A DNA stretch of 64,000 nucleotides from Pseudoalteromonas rubra (GTDB taxonomy: Bacteria > Pseudomonadota > Gammaproteobacteria > Enterobacterales > Alteromonadaceae). Both the position numbers and the translations under genes were made by a program. Numbering within the stretch: the first letter of the stretch is position 1; each line of letters opens with the position of its first letter. The notes below the pieces were generated by a model. It had not been told where the DNA came from. It did no database searches and worked only from the letters and a program-made list of their open reading frames with translations. Below are positions 33,420-43,407 of the stretch, one piece after another. The DNA lies in contig NZ_AHCD03000035.1 of assembly GCF_000238295.3 (NCBI RefSeq), forward strand, positions 1,178,001-1,242,000, written 5' to 3'.

Positions 33420-35968
33420 AGTTTGGATTTATCGCCCACCCGACCTCAGTCGGCCTGAAACGTTACGTGAAAATGCTCGACCTACTGCAACGTAACACCC
33501 AAGATCAGCATACCGGCTATAACCGCGAGCTGTGGGGCAAGGCAAACCTGGTACCCTTTATGAACTTTGCCAAAATCACGTCCGCCAGCGGCGCAACTTG
33601 TGAGGGCATGATCAAATATATGCCACTGATCGCCGAGGAGATGATTGCTGATCCCAGAGCCATTGCTGAACGTGTTGTTGCAGGCGTAGAAGAGTTTGTC
33701 GCCGACGGTGCAGAGTTGGTTGGCCTGGGTGGATTTACCTCCATAGTCGGTCGTCGTGGTGAAGCCACGGCCGCCAAATCCCCCATTCCCATTACCTCAG
33801 GAAACTCACTGACCACCTATGCCGGCTACAAAGCCCTGATGCAAATTAAAGAGTGGCTGGACATCAATCCGGAAAAAGAAACTGTCGCCATCGTGGGCTA
33901 TCCAGGTTCCATTTGCCTGGCACTCAGCCGGTTATTGCTCGCCGAGGGCTTTAACCTGAAACTGCTGCACCGCGCCGGTCACAAAGACAAAGCGGAAATG
34001 CTCAGTCACCTGCCCGAGCAGTACCACCACCGAGTTACTCTGACCGGCAACCCGGACGACCTGTATGACGAGTGCAAACTATTTGCCGGTGCCACCTCAG
34101 CCGGTGGCGTGATTGATGTGGCCAAGCTACAACCGGGTTCCATTTTCATCGATGTGGCACTGCCACGCGACGTCAATGTCGATGCCCGTCCTGCCCGCGA
34201 TGACATTTTGATCATCGATGGCGGTTGCGTCACAGCCACCGATGCCGTCAAATTAGGGGGCGAATCACTGAATGTCACCATTAAACAGCAGCTCAACGGG
34301 TGTATGGCCGAGACCATTGTACTGGCCCTGGAGCAACGCCGGGAAAATTACTCTCTGGGCCGTTACCTGGAACCGGTCAAAGTGCTTGAAATTGGTGAGC
34401 TGGCTGAGAAACATGGCTTTTATGCCTATCCGCTTGCGTCATTTGGGGAACGTATAGACCGCCAGCACGTCACCAACCTGAAGCGCTATTATCATCAGGA
34501 CATCTATGCCATCGACAAGGGCGACACCAGTCAGCGTCTGACCTTTATCGACAACATCATTGCCCAGGACCCGGCCAAAGAAGACACGCTGGACCGCCAC
34601 CACCAGTTTATTAACCCAATGATGGTGGAGTTTTTAAAACAACAACGCTGCGACAATGTGTTCCGCAAGGCACAAGGCACCATGCTGTACGATAACGACG
34701 GCACAGGCTATCTCGATATGGTCGCGGGCTACGGCTGCCTTAACCTAGGTCACAACCCCAGCGCTGTCAGCCAGGCAGTCAAAACCTTCCTGGATGAGCA
34801 AGGTCCCAACTTCATTCAGTATATCTCCGTGCCTGAACACACCGCCAAACTGGCAGAGGTCCTCTGTCATCTGGCCCCCGGCGAGATGGGACGCGTGTTT
34901 TTCAGTAACTCAGGAACAGAAGCGGTTGAAGCCGCCATTAAACTGGCCAAAGCCGCCACCGGCAAGCCTGGCATTGCTTATCTGAAAAACAGCTACCATG
35001 GTAAAACACTCGGTGCCTTGTCTATCACAGGACGGGAAAAACACCGTAAATACTTCCAGCCGCTGATCCAGGCCATGGTCGAAGTGCCCTTTGCCGACCT
35101 CGACGCTTTACGCGAAGCCCTGCAAAGAGACGATGTGGGTGCACTCATGCTGGAACCCATTCAGGGGGAAGGCGGTGTCCACGTGCCACCAGCCGGATAC
35201 CTCAGCGCAGTACAACAGATCTGTCGCGATACCGGCACCTTGCTGATGGTCGATGAGATCCAGACTGGCCTGGCCCGCACCGGCAAACTCTTTGCCTGTG
35301 AGTGGGAAGGCATCGAGCCTGACGTGCTGATGCTGTCCAAGTCACTGTCCGGTGGTTTACTGCCCATTGGTGCCACTTTGTGTCGCAGCGATGTCTGGCA
35401 GCGTGCCTACGGCACCTCAGATCGCTTCTTAGTCCATACCTCCACCTTTGGCGGCGGTAACCTGGCGTCTGTCGCCGCGCTCACTGCACTGCGAGAGATA
35501 GTTGCGCAAGACTTAGCAGCCCGCGCTGATGAGCTGGGCAGCTATTTTAAATCTGAGCTACAAGCCATCGCCGACCAGTACCCCTTTATCGCCGAAATTC
35601 GTGGCCAGGGTCTGATGCTGGGGATCCAATTTGAACAGACCTTTGACGGCGCAGTTGCGGCTTCTGCCAGAGAGTTTGCCACCCGTCTGCCGGGTGATTG
35701 GCATAGCACCTGGAAATTCTTACCCGATCCGGTGCGCGAACATCTGCAAGCTGCCATGACACGCATGGAGCAAACGCTGGGAGAAATGTTCTGCCTGAAG
35801 TTTGTCACTAAGTTCTGCCTGGATCATCAGATCCTCACCTTTGTTACTGCCAACAGTTCAACGGTGATCCGGATCCAGCCGCCATTGGTGATTAGCAAAC
35901 CCGAGATTGACCGCTTTGTCAGCGCTTTCGCCAGTGTCTGCGAAGAACTTTCGACCTTTTTAGACTAA
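33416..35968 (+). CDS. pigE: PigE, aminotransferase with N-terminal Rossmann domain
   Basis: An 850-residue two-part protein. Residues ~1-370 hold a Rossmann-like domain with a nucleotide-binding turn (VAIVGYPGSICLALSRLLLA, ~160), as in Serratia PigE, where it may help supply the aldehyde substrate. Residues ~390-850 are a class III PLP aminotransferase: NSGTEAVEAAIKLAKAATG, YHGKTLGAL, VDEIQTGLARTG and the PLP lysine K642 in LMLSKSLSGGLLPIGA. PigE transaminates 3-acetyloctanal; spontaneous cyclisation then gives H2MAP. ATGA overlap with pigD and a 67-bp gap to pigF frame it. Confidence 0.95.
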   Translation: MKFGFIAHPTSVGLKRYVKMLDLLQRNTQDQHTGYNRELWGKANLVPFMNFAKITSASGATCEGMIKYMPLIAEEMIADPRAIAERVVAGVEEFVADGAELVGLGGFTSIVGRRGEATAAKSPIPITSGNSLTTYAGYKALMQIKEWLDINPEKETVAIVGYPGSICLALSRLLLAEGFNLKLLHRAGHKDKAEMLSHLPEQYHHRVTLTGNPDDLYDECKLFAGATSAGGVIDVAKLQPGSIFIDVALPRDVNVDARPARDDILIIDGGCVTATDAVKLGGESLNVTIKQQLNGCMAETIVLALEQRRENYSLGRYLEPVKVLEIGELAEKHGFYAYPLASFGERIDRQHVTNLKRYYHQDIYAIDKGDTSQRLTFIDNIIAQDPAKEDTLDRHHQFINPMMVEFLKQQRCDNVFRKAQGTMLYDNDGTGYLDMVAGYGCLNLGHNPSAVSQAVKTFLDEQGPNFIQYISVPEHTAKLAEVLCHLAPGEMGRVFFSNSGTEAVEAAIKLAKAATGKPGIAYLKNSYHGKTLGALSITGREKHRKYFQPLIQAMVEVPFADLDALREALQRDDVGALMLEPIQGEGGVHVPPAGYLSAVQQICRDTGTLLMVDEIQTGLARTGKLFACEWEGIEPDVLMLSKSLSGGLLPIGATLCRSDVWQRAYGTSDRFLVHTSTFGGGNLASVAALTALREIVAQDLAARADELGSYFKSELQAIADQYPFIAEIRGQGLMLGIQFEQTFDGAVAASAREFATRLPGDWHSTWKFLPDPVREHLQAAMTRMEQTLGEMFCLKFVTKFCLDHQILTFVTANSSTVIRIQPPLVISKPEIDRFVSAFASVCEELSTFLD

Positions 35969-36035
35969 GGAAAACGGGTCGCGCAGCCGAGCAGGCCCGA
36001 CCCTAAACGTAATACATGATTGATAAGGATTACTT

Positions 36036-37055
36036 ATGACTCTCAACAAACAAGATGTCGTTAACCATATGATGGGCTTCTTTCAGGCCAAAGCGGTAAC
36101 CGCTGCATTATCACTCAAACTGTTTGACCATTTTCGCGACACTGACCTGAGCGCAGCGCAACTGGCCGACAAAATCGACGCGCCACTGCGCTCAACAGAG
36201 CAAATGCTGATTGCGCTGCACGCCATGGGGTATCTCACCAAACAAGATGACCTGTATCAATTACCGGCGGAGCATCATACCTTTTTATTAAGTGATGAAC
36301 CCATGTGGCTGGGCTGGTTGGGTCGTCATATCGACACCTTCCTGTATCCGCTGTGGGGCGAGCTAAGCAGCGCTGTGAAGAGTGACACCAATCAGCGTGA
36401 GGCCGTCTTTGGTGACAACCGCAGCTGGTTCGACATCTTGTATCAAAACCCGGATGACGTTGCTGATTTTCAGGAGTTTTTGGGTAAATTTGCCGCGCCG
36501 TTCATCGAAGGCTTTGTTAAAGACTATGATTTCTCGCAACATCACTCCTTTTTAGATATCGGTAGTGGGATTGGCACCTTACCCATTGCTGTAGCCAATG
36601 CACACCCGGGCGTGTCACTGGCGATCTGTGAACTGCCGCAGGCGTCGGCTTTTTTGCGAGATAAGCTGGGTGAGCAAGGCTACGGTGACCGCATTGAGGT
36701 GGTCGAAGGCGACGTGATCGCCGGCAACCTGCCAATTGGCAACTATGATCTCATCCACCTTGGCTGGATGTTGCATGACTATGCGCCAGAAACCCAGGTC
36801 ACCATCCTCAAAAACATCTATAACGCCATGCCTGCCGGTGGCCGCTTTATTGCGTCAGAAACCCCGTTGAATGATGACAAATCAGGCCCTGAGTTTACCG
36901 CTCTGCTGTCACTGAACATGCTGGTATCCACAGACGGCGGCATTGAAAGCAGCAGTGAAGAATATCTGGCGCGTTTCCATGAAGCCGGATTCAGTAATGC
37001 CCGTATTCTTGAGATCCCCGGGCCACGGACCCTGATTGTCGGCGAAAAAGCCTGA
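36036..37055 (+). CDS. pigF: PigF, HBC O-methyltransferase
   Basis: A 339-residue SAM-dependent methyltransferase of the class I O-methyltransferase type. PigF methylates HBC to 4-methoxy-2,2'-bipyrrole-5-carbaldehyde (MBC). An N-terminal winged-helix dimerisation domain (ALSLKLFDHF, LADKIDAPLRSTEQMLIALH) precedes SAM motif I (FLDIGSGIGTLPIAVA, ~172). H247 in LGWMLHDYAPE lies where small-molecule O-methyltransferases have their catalytic base, and AGGRFIASE is the typical late motif. A GATAAGGAT ribosome site precedes the ATG. PigG follows after 27 bp. Confidence 0.94.
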   Translation: MTLNKQDVVNHMMGFFQAKAVTAALSLKLFDHFRDTDLSAAQLADKIDAPLRSTEQMLIALHAMGYLTKQDDLYQLPAEHHTFLLSDEPMWLGWLGRHIDTFLYPLWGELSSAVKSDTNQREAVFGDNRSWFDILYQNPDDVADFQEFLGKFAAPFIEGFVKDYDFSQHHSFLDIGSGIGTLPIAVANAHPGVSLAICELPQASAFLRDKLGEQGYGDRIEVVEGDVIAGNLPIGNYDLIHLGWMLHDYAPETQVTILKNIYNAMPAGGRFIASETPLNDDKSGPEFTALLSLNMLVSTDGGIESSSEEYLARFHEAGFSNARILEIPGPRTLIVGEKA

Positions 37056-37082
37056 TCAGACACGAACAGAAGGAGTAGCAGG

Positions 37083-37331
37083 ATGTTAGTCACTAAATTA
37101 CTAGAGCATATCGCCGAACAGTTTCTCGACGGCGAGCGAGACGGCCTAGAGTCGCAAACCCCCTTGTTTGAGCTGAATATCGTTGATTCGGCGGCCATTT
37201 TTGACCTGGTCGATTACCTCAAACAAGAAACCCAGTTAAACATAGGTATGCAGGAGATCCATCCAGGCAACTTTGCATCGGTCGATGCCATGGTTACCCT
37301 GGTTGAGCGCCTTCAGACAGAGCAAGCATAA
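37083..37331 (+). CDS. pigG: PigG, peptidyl carrier protein
   Basis: An 82-residue carrier protein that holds L-proline as a phosphopantetheine thioester, loaded by PigI and oxidised by PigA. The pantetheinylation serine is S36 in LNIVDSAAIFDLV, an unusual variant of the usual D/G-S-L motif. It is acidic and four-helical by pattern. PigL encoded downstream is the likely transferase. An AGGAG site lies 6 nt before the ATG, and pigH follows after 11 bp. Confidence 0.92.
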   Translation: MLVTKLLEHIAEQFLDGERDGLESQTPLFELNIVDSAAIFDLVDYLKQETQLNIGMQEIHPGNFASVDAMVTLVERLQTEQA

Positions 37332-37342
37332 GGAGGCTTGAT

Positions 37343-39289
37343 ATGAGTGCCACAAACCCAAAAGTAAACCCGGATATTATGGAAACTCTGCAACAGGAAG
37401 TTCTGAAGACCTTTACTGAGCTGACTGAGTACCCTGCTAATACTCTGGATCTGACCAGCCACCTGGAGAACGATTTCGGGATAGACTCTATTGCGCTGGC
37501 CGAAGTCACCGCGGCATTGACCAAGCAGTTGCAACTCAAAAACCCCCTGTCCATTCAGAATATTCACTGTATTGCTGACGCGGTGAAGCAAATCGCCGCA
37601 CAGGAATTTCACCTCAGTGAAGCCAAAGCAACAGGAAGCAATGATGGTAAGCAAAATGCACACAGCTGGTTGCGCGAGCAAGTGATTGCTGTGTTTGCAA
37701 GCTTCAGTGGCTACAATGCCGCAGAGCTGAGTATGGATGCCGAGATTGAAAGCGATCTGGGGATAGATTCAGTCACCGTGGTTTCAGCACAAGGCGAGCT
37801 GCTAAAAGCACTGGGACTGAGAGACAACCTGAGCATCCCGAGTTGTAAAACCCTGGCGGAACTGGAACAGGCTTTTGCTAAGCTACTGGTTGAAGAAAAA
37901 GGCGCACAATGGGCCGATGAGCTAGTCACCAAAAACCCCTTGATTGACGAACTGCTCAACCCTGCGACCCGCAACGACGACGTGCAACATCAAATCGACA
38001 GTGATGATGGCGATAACCGCACCATGCGTGACTTTGTCGGGATCCAGCACGGCGATTTGTTTCACAAGGCCCGTGAGTTCAAATCCTTCTACGACAAGAA
38101 AAAAGCGCAGCAACTATACTGGTATGGTATGCCACTGGAAACGCCCTGTAAAAATCGCGCCGTGATGTACGATGAAGTCACCGGTACCAGTCGTGAGTTT
38201 CTGATGTTTGGCTCCAACAGTTATCTGGGCCTGTCGAATCATCCGGAAGTGATCCAGGCGATCCAGGACGCTGCCGCCCAATATGGCGCAACCAATACCG
38301 GTTGTCGGATCATTGCAGGTAGTAACGTCCTGCACCTGGAGCTGGAACGTAAGCTGGCCAAACTAAAAGGCCGAGAAGCCTGTATCGTTTACCCTTCTGG
38401 CTACTCGGCTAACCTGGGCTGTATCTCTGCACTGACCTCTAAACATGACCTGATCTTTACCGATGCCATTAACCACATGAGTATCACCGATGGCTGTAAA
38501 CTGGCAGGTGCCCAGCGCAAGATTTACAATCACTCACTGAAGAGTCTGGAAAAATCGCTTGCCAAGTATGCCGACCACCCCGGTGGCAAGCTGATCGTCA
38601 CCGATGGCGTCTTCAGTATGCACGGAGATATTGTCGATTTACCGCGTCTGACTAAGCTTGCTAAGCGCTATGGCGCACGCGTGCTGGTTGATGATGCCCA
38701 CTCCACTGGCGTACTGGGTAAAACGGGTTCCGGTACTACGGAGCATTTCAATATGAAAGGCGAAGTTGATCTGGAGTTAGGTACCATGAGTAAGGCCTTG
38801 TCCGGTCTCGGCGGATTTGTCTGTGGTGATGGTGATGTGGTGGAATTCCTGCGCTTCTATTCTAACTCTTATGTCTTTGCCGCAACCATTCCAGCCCATG
38901 TTGCAGCCGGTGTGATTGCCTCAATCGATGTGATGTTGCGCGAACCAGAGCGTTTGACCAAGCTGTGGGACAATATTTATTACTTCCGCAATCTGTTATT
39001 GCAGGCAGGCTTTGATCTGGAAAACTCAGATTCTGCCATTGTGCCTGTGGTTGTCGGTGATGATGCTAAAACGCTGGCGCTTGGCCGCGCTGTGCGTGCC
39101 CGTGGCCTGTACTGTCAGACCGTAGTCTTCCCGGGCGTGGCAGTTGGCGATGCCCGCTTGCGTCTGAGCATTACCAGCGAACACACTCAGGCCGACCTGG
39201 ATGAGGCCTATCGTATTTTGGTTGAAGGCGCGCTGGAAGTAGGCGTTCCACTCAACCAGGATGTTAAAGCGGGACTGGCGGAGGCCTGA
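37343..39289 (+). CDS. pigH: PigH, di-ACP alpha-oxoamine synthase
   Basis: A 648-residue fusion of two acyl carrier domains and a PLP alpha-oxoamine synthase. Carrier serines are S49 (FGIDSIALAEV) and S143 (LGIDSVTVVSAQ). The synthase part (~245-640) resembles KBL/BioF enzymes: FGSNSYLGLSNHPEV, CIVYPSGYSANLG, DDAHSTGVLG and PLP lysine K484 in LGTMSKALSGLGGF. PigH takes the pyrrolyl-beta-ketothioester/malonyl intermediate from PigJ and condenses it with serine to form 4-hydroxy-2,2'-bipyrrole-5-methanol (HBM). AGGAGG before the ATG is a near-perfect ribosome site. PigI follows after 2 bp. Confidence 0.95.
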   Translation: MSATNPKVNPDIMETLQQEVLKTFTELTEYPANTLDLTSHLENDFGIDSIALAEVTAALTKQLQLKNPLSIQNIHCIADAVKQIAAQEFHLSEAKATGSNDGKQNAHSWLREQVIAVFASFSGYNAAELSMDAEIESDLGIDSVTVVSAQGELLKALGLRDNLSIPSCKTLAELEQAFAKLLVEEKGAQWADELVTKNPLIDELLNPATRNDDVQHQIDSDDGDNRTMRDFVGIQHGDLFHKAREFKSFYDKKKAQQLYWYGMPLETPCKNRAVMYDEVTGTSREFLMFGSNSYLGLSNHPEVIQAIQDAAAQYGATNTGCRIIAGSNVLHLELERKLAKLKGREACIVYPSGYSANLGCISALTSKHDLIFTDAINHMSITDGCKLAGAQRKIYNHSLKSLEKSLAKYADHPGGKLIVTDGVFSMHGDIVDLPRLTKLAKRYGARVLVDDAHSTGVLGKTGSGTTEHFNMKGEVDLELGTMSKALSGLGGFVCGDGDVVEFLRFYSNSYVFAATIPAHVAAGVIASIDVMLREPERLTKLWDNIYYFRNLLLQAGFDLENSDSAIVPVVVGDDAKTLALGRAVRARGLYCQTVVFPGVAVGDARLRLSITSEHTQADLDEAYRILVEGALEVGVPLNQDVKAGLAEA

Positions 39290-39291
39290 GT

Positions 39292-40788
39292 ATGACGAAA
39301 ATTCCGTCATCAGCCCGTTTTGCACTGAACCTGCTGAGCCATGCTCAGCAGACCCCGCATAAAACGGCGCTGATCTGTGCCGATCAGCAATGGGATTACG
39401 CCCGACTCGCTGCACGCGCCTGCCAGATAGCCAATGCATTGTGCGCACTGGGACTGGATCAGGCACCGGTGCTGTTAAACCTGCCAAAGCACCCAGACAC
39501 CGTTGCCGCCATTTACGCCTGCTGGCTCAGTGGTAACCACTATATTCCCATTGACTACAGCCAGCCTGAAGCCCGGGTTGAACGTATTATCTCTGCAGCA
39601 AAACCTGCATTAGTACTCGACCAGGATTGGCTGAATACACTCGATAGCCTGAGCCATAACAGCGACTACGAGCAAGACCTGAGCGCTTACATGTCACGAT
39701 TGCGTCAGTACCGGGATACCACGGTTGCCGCAATCCTTTATACCTCGGGCTCAACTGGCACACCCAAAGGGGTGCAGATAAGTCATGACATGTTGGACTT
39801 TTTCATTGACTGGGCGGTGCACACGACTTGCATTGACAGCGAAGACATCCTGGCCAATCATGCCAGCTTTGCCTTTGACTTAAGTACTTTCGACCTCTTT
39901 GCCACCGTGCGCGCCGGTGCCTGTGTGTGGGTGATCACCGAGCAGGAGCAAAAAGATCCCCTGGCCCTGATCAGAGGGATCAAGAAGCACCAGGTGAGTA
40001 TCTGGTACAGTGTGCCTTCAATCCTGTCTATGATGGTGCGCAGTGGAGAGCTGAACAGTCACAGCACCGCGACCCTGAAGCAGGTCATTTTCGCTGGTGA
40101 ACCCATTGCCGTGGCGGCATTGCAACGCTTGATCACTTGCCTGCCCGCAAGTACCGCGCTGCATAACTGGTACGGCCCGACCGAAACCAATGTGTGCGTA
40201 GCCTGGCAAGTTGACCGCTCCCAGCTGAACGGACTGCGTCATTTGCCTATCGGGTCCTTATTACCCGAATTACAAGGCTGGCTGGAAGATGATGCAGGAA
40301 AGCAAACACCACTGTCTGATAGCCTGGGTCGATGTGGCGAGCTGATTATTGGCGGGCGCTGTGTTACACCCGGCTATGCCAATGTGGACCTGCCCAGGGC
40401 CACGGCACTGCACCAACATAACTGTCATGCCACAGGCGACTTGGTTGAACTGACCGAGGCCGGGCTTATCTATCGTGGCCGTATCGACGATATGGTTAAG
40501 CTAAACGGTTATCGGGTTGAGCTGGGCGAAATCGAATCCCTGCTACATCAGCACCCGGCCATAGAGCAGTCTGCATTACATCTCTCGCTGGGCGAACAAC
40601 AGCATCAGCTTATTGCCGTGATCGTTCTCAAAGATGGGGCAGAAAAACCCTCGCTACTGGCATTAAAGCAATTTTTAAAACAGCAACTGCCAGCCTATAT
40701 GTTGCCACACAAAGTGATAGTCACAGCACAGCTACCACTCAATGCCAATGGCAAAGTTGACCGTAAACAACTGGCAGAGCTGATGTAA
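39292..40788 (+). CDS. pigI: PigI, L-prolyl-AMP ligase
   Basis: A 498-residue adenylation enzyme that activates L-proline and loads PigG. Core motifs of ANL enzymes are all visible: A3 YTSGSTGTPKGVQIS, A5 NWYGPTETNVC, A7/A8 YRGRIDDMVKLNGYRVELGE, and A10 LPLNANGKVDRKQL, whose Lys contacts the adenylate. The protein is free-standing, with no carrier domain, as in Serratia PigI. It sits 2 bp after pigH and 16 bp before pigJ, in one transcription unit. Confidence 0.95.
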   Translation: MTKIPSSARFALNLLSHAQQTPHKTALICADQQWDYARLAARACQIANALCALGLDQAPVLLNLPKHPDTVAAIYACWLSGNHYIPIDYSQPEARVERIISAAKPALVLDQDWLNTLDSLSHNSDYEQDLSAYMSRLRQYRDTTVAAILYTSGSTGTPKGVQISHDMLDFFIDWAVHTTCIDSEDILANHASFAFDLSTFDLFATVRAGACVWVITEQEQKDPLALIRGIKKHQVSIWYSVPSILSMMVRSGELNSHSTATLKQVIFAGEPIAVAALQRLITCLPASTALHNWYGPTETNVCVAWQVDRSQLNGLRHLPIGSLLPELQGWLEDDAGKQTPLSDSLGRCGELIIGGRCVTPGYANVDLPRATALHQHNCHATGDLVELTEAGLIYRGRIDDMVKLNGYRVELGEIESLLHQHPAIEQSALHLSLGEQQHQLIAVIVLKDGAEKPSLLALKQFLKQQLPAYMLPHKVIVTAQLPLNANGKVDRKQLAELM

Positions 40789-40804
40789 TTATGAGAGGCG
40801 TATT

Positions 40805-43096
40805 ATGAGCAGACCCCCAACTTCCCCTTTAGCCATAGTCGGGATCGGCTGTGCCTTGCCCAACAGCATGAACTTTGCCGACCTGGCAAAACAGGGGACA
40901 CTCAATCCGAGTCAGTTTACCCACCCATTTGGCTGGTCGGTCGCTGCTGAGCCACTCAGAGGTGGGCAAGTGCACACCGATAACTTTGATTACAAGAAGT
41001 TTTCTATTCCCCCTTTGTTTCGCAAAGCGGTCAGTCGAGAAACCCGAATGGCGCTGATGGCTGCTGAAGAAGCACTCAGCCAGCTAAACCTCAGTGAGAC
41101 GCTGCGCGACCATTGCGACCAACTCTGTGCAACACATATGGCCAGCGACGCGGCGTATCGTAATGCCACCAAAGTGACTGCGTTACGAACCCTGGGTGGA
41201 CAATTGGCTGATACTGACAGTGCGCAAATGCGCATCGATGAGTACAAGCAGGCGCTGGCAGGTACCTTTGGGGCCACCTCTCACGATCGGGTTGGGGAAA
41301 TGGCCTCAACCATACCCGCCCGGATCGCACATTTTGCCCACACCCGGGGGAAATGTCAGACCCTCGATGGCGGCGATCTTGGCGGTTTGCGTCTGTTACA
41401 GGCTGCGCAGGACAACTTCCGCTATGCCGACAGCCAGCTTGCAGTCCTCACCAGTATTCAGTGCTTTCACCACCAGCCACAAGCCGAAATCCTGCATCAT
41501 CAGGGCATTTCAACTCAACAACCCTGGCTCGAAGGTGCCATCTCTCTGGTGGTCTGCCCTGTCACCATGGCCGAACAACAAGGCTGGCCGGTACTGATGC
41601 AGCTAGGGACTATCACCACCACAGCCACAGAGCAGGAAGCTGCGCGTTATTTCGCCGGTGCAAGCCAGGTCTTTTATCAGTTACTTGAAATGCTCCTGGG
41701 CCAAACGACGCACTGTGCCGGCGCCGCGACTTTTGGGCCACACTGGCAGATAAGCCAGGCTATATCAGACGATGACACCAACGCGAGTGACGACCAGGTG
41801 GCCATTACTCAGTATTGCCCCATCACTGCATTGGGTGATGACAAAGCCCGTTTCTGGCAAACACTGGCCAATGGTGACGACCTGTTGCGTTCACAATCAG
41901 CACAGCAGCTCAATGCCTCAGCATTTGTCAGGGCAACTCCCCAGAAACTGAGCACCTATATAGATCAAGCAATGAGCTTTGACAGCCATGACCCGTGCGA
42001 CCAGGTCCTGAATAAGCCTATGATGCCGGCCAAAAAAGCGCGCCTGGATGTGTCCCAGCTGCGGCTGTTGAACGCCACAGAGTCTGTCGAGATTGGCGAA
42101 TTCAAACGCCCGGCAGTGATCCTGGCATGTAACCTGTCTCTGAATGCCGATCGTCAGTTAGGCGCGTGTGCACTGTGGGATCAGTTGCCAGCAGCCCCGA
42201 CACATTTACCTCGCCCCACGCCACCGCCCATTAATCGCTGGAGCTGGTATGGCGCAACGGGGTTAGGGGGGGCCCGGTTGTTGGCGGAACATCTGAAGAT
42301 CCCACATGCCGACTGTATCGCCATTGAGGCAGCCTGTGCCAGTTCCATGGCCGCATTGCACAATGCTGTCAGAGGGCTGCAATCCGGACGTTATGACGGC
42401 ATTGTGCTGGCAGGGATTGAAACCGCCACGCTAGAGCGGGACCTGGTACTGTGTGGCGCACAAATGATGTTGTCAGCCACCCGCATTCGGCCTTTTGCTA
42501 AGGGGGCTGATGGCTTTACCCCAGGGGATGGCGGTGGTCTGTTTGTCCTGCAGGCAAAATCAGACGCAACCCAAGCCATTGCCCATATTGATGCCATTTC
42601 GGGTTCCTGCGACAGCCGCTCTATGACCGCGCCCGATCCACAGGGGCAGGCACTGGCCATGTACAAAACCTTACAGCTGGCATCGGTCAATCCGGAACAG
42701 GTGCAATACCTTGAAACCCATGGCACTGGTACCACGCTCGGCGATCAGGCTGAGCTGGAATCACTTTGTGCAGCCTATCGTCGTGAACACACACAACCCC
42801 TTTATCTGGGGTCTGGCAAATATAACTTTGGTCACTGCTTTGCCGGCGCCGGCGCCATTAGCCTGGCAAAAATGCTCGCAGCGCTGGAACATGGCTGCAT
42901 GCCACCGACCCCAATTCTGGGGGAACTCAATGATGCATTGCCATTCGATAACATTCCGGCTGAGGTGCCACAACAGGCGCAACCCTGGCCCTTGCTGGAC
43001 ACTCAACAGCGCATTGGAGCCATCAATGCCTTTGGGACCGGTGGCATCAATTATCACCTGACTTTAATACACGCTCATTCACAGGAATCATTATGA
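40805..43096 (+). CDS. pigJ: PigJ, ketosynthase of the bipyrrole branch
   Basis: A 763-residue protein with two ketosynthase-like halves. The N-terminal half keeps the opening IVGIGCALP but has no clear active-site cysteine block, so it looks like a chain-length-factor-type partner. The C-terminal half has the complete triad: C511 in EAACASSMAALH, H639 in ETHGTGTTLGD and H677 in KYNFGHCFAGAG. PigJ accepts the pyrrolyl group from PigG and extends it with malonyl bound to the PigH carriers. AGAGG lies 9 nt upstream of the ATG. It overlaps pigK by ATGA. Confidence 0.93.
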   Translation: MSRPPTSPLAIVGIGCALPNSMNFADLAKQGTLNPSQFTHPFGWSVAAEPLRGGQVHTDNFDYKKFSIPPLFRKAVSRETRMALMAAEEALSQLNLSETLRDHCDQLCATHMASDAAYRNATKVTALRTLGGQLADTDSAQMRIDEYKQALAGTFGATSHDRVGEMASTIPARIAHFAHTRGKCQTLDGGDLGGLRLLQAAQDNFRYADSQLAVLTSIQCFHHQPQAEILHHQGISTQQPWLEGAISLVVCPVTMAEQQGWPVLMQLGTITTTATEQEAARYFAGASQVFYQLLEMLLGQTTHCAGAATFGPHWQISQAISDDDTNASDDQVAITQYCPITALGDDKARFWQTLANGDDLLRSQSAQQLNASAFVRATPQKLSTYIDQAMSFDSHDPCDQVLNKPMMPAKKARLDVSQLRLLNATESVEIGEFKRPAVILACNLSLNADRQLGACALWDQLPAAPTHLPRPTPPPINRWSWYGATGLGGARLLAEHLKIPHADCIAIEAACASSMAALHNAVRGLQSGRYDGIVLAGIETATLERDLVLCGAQMMLSATRIRPFAKGADGFTPGDGGGLFVLQAKSDATQAIAHIDAISGSCDSRSMTAPDPQGQALAMYKTLQLASVNPEQVQYLETHGTGTTLGDQAELESLCAAYRREHTQPLYLGSGKYNFGHCFAGAGAISLAKMLAALEHGCMPPTPILGELNDALPFDNIPAEVPQQAQPWPLLDTQQRIGAINAFGTGGINYHLTLIHAHSQESL

Positions 43097-43407
43097 AACT
43101 TATCGTACACAAAATTCGCCTTAAACACATTCAGCACCTGGGCGCCTTTCGCGACTGGGTCGAAACCACGGACTACAAGGCCTGCGAACAACTTGATTCA
43201 GTCAAAGCCTTTGCGGTGTTTGAAGCGTCCGCCGAAGCCGATGCCCCGTTCCACTTTGTAGAAACCATCTACTTAGAATCTGAGCAGGCGTTTGAACAGG
43301 ATATGACCACCCCGCTCTTCCAAAGTCTGGTTAGTCGCTTTGATGAGATGGCTGAAGTCGTCGAGGAGTTTAAAGGCGAGCGTATCGCACAGGGTTATCA
43401 ACAGTGA
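43093..43407 (+). CDS. pigK: PigK, small protein of the prodigiosin cluster
   Basis: A 104-residue soluble protein starting MKLIVHKIRLKHIQHLGAFR. The pattern of short beta strands and a DYKACEQLDSVKAFAVFE stretch suggests a ferredoxin-like dimeric alpha-beta barrel fold, though I cannot confirm this by eye. In Serratia PigK is needed for the bipyrrole branch but has no settled catalytic role; it may be a chaperone or helper. Assignment rests on position between pigJ and pigL and on size. It is coupled by ATGA with pigJ and GTGA with pigL. Confidence 0.85.
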   Translation: MKLIVHKIRLKHIQHLGAFRDWVETTDYKACEQLDSVKAFAVFEASAEADAPFHFVETIYLESEQAFEQDMTTPLFQSLVSRFDEMAEVVEEFKGERIAQGYQQ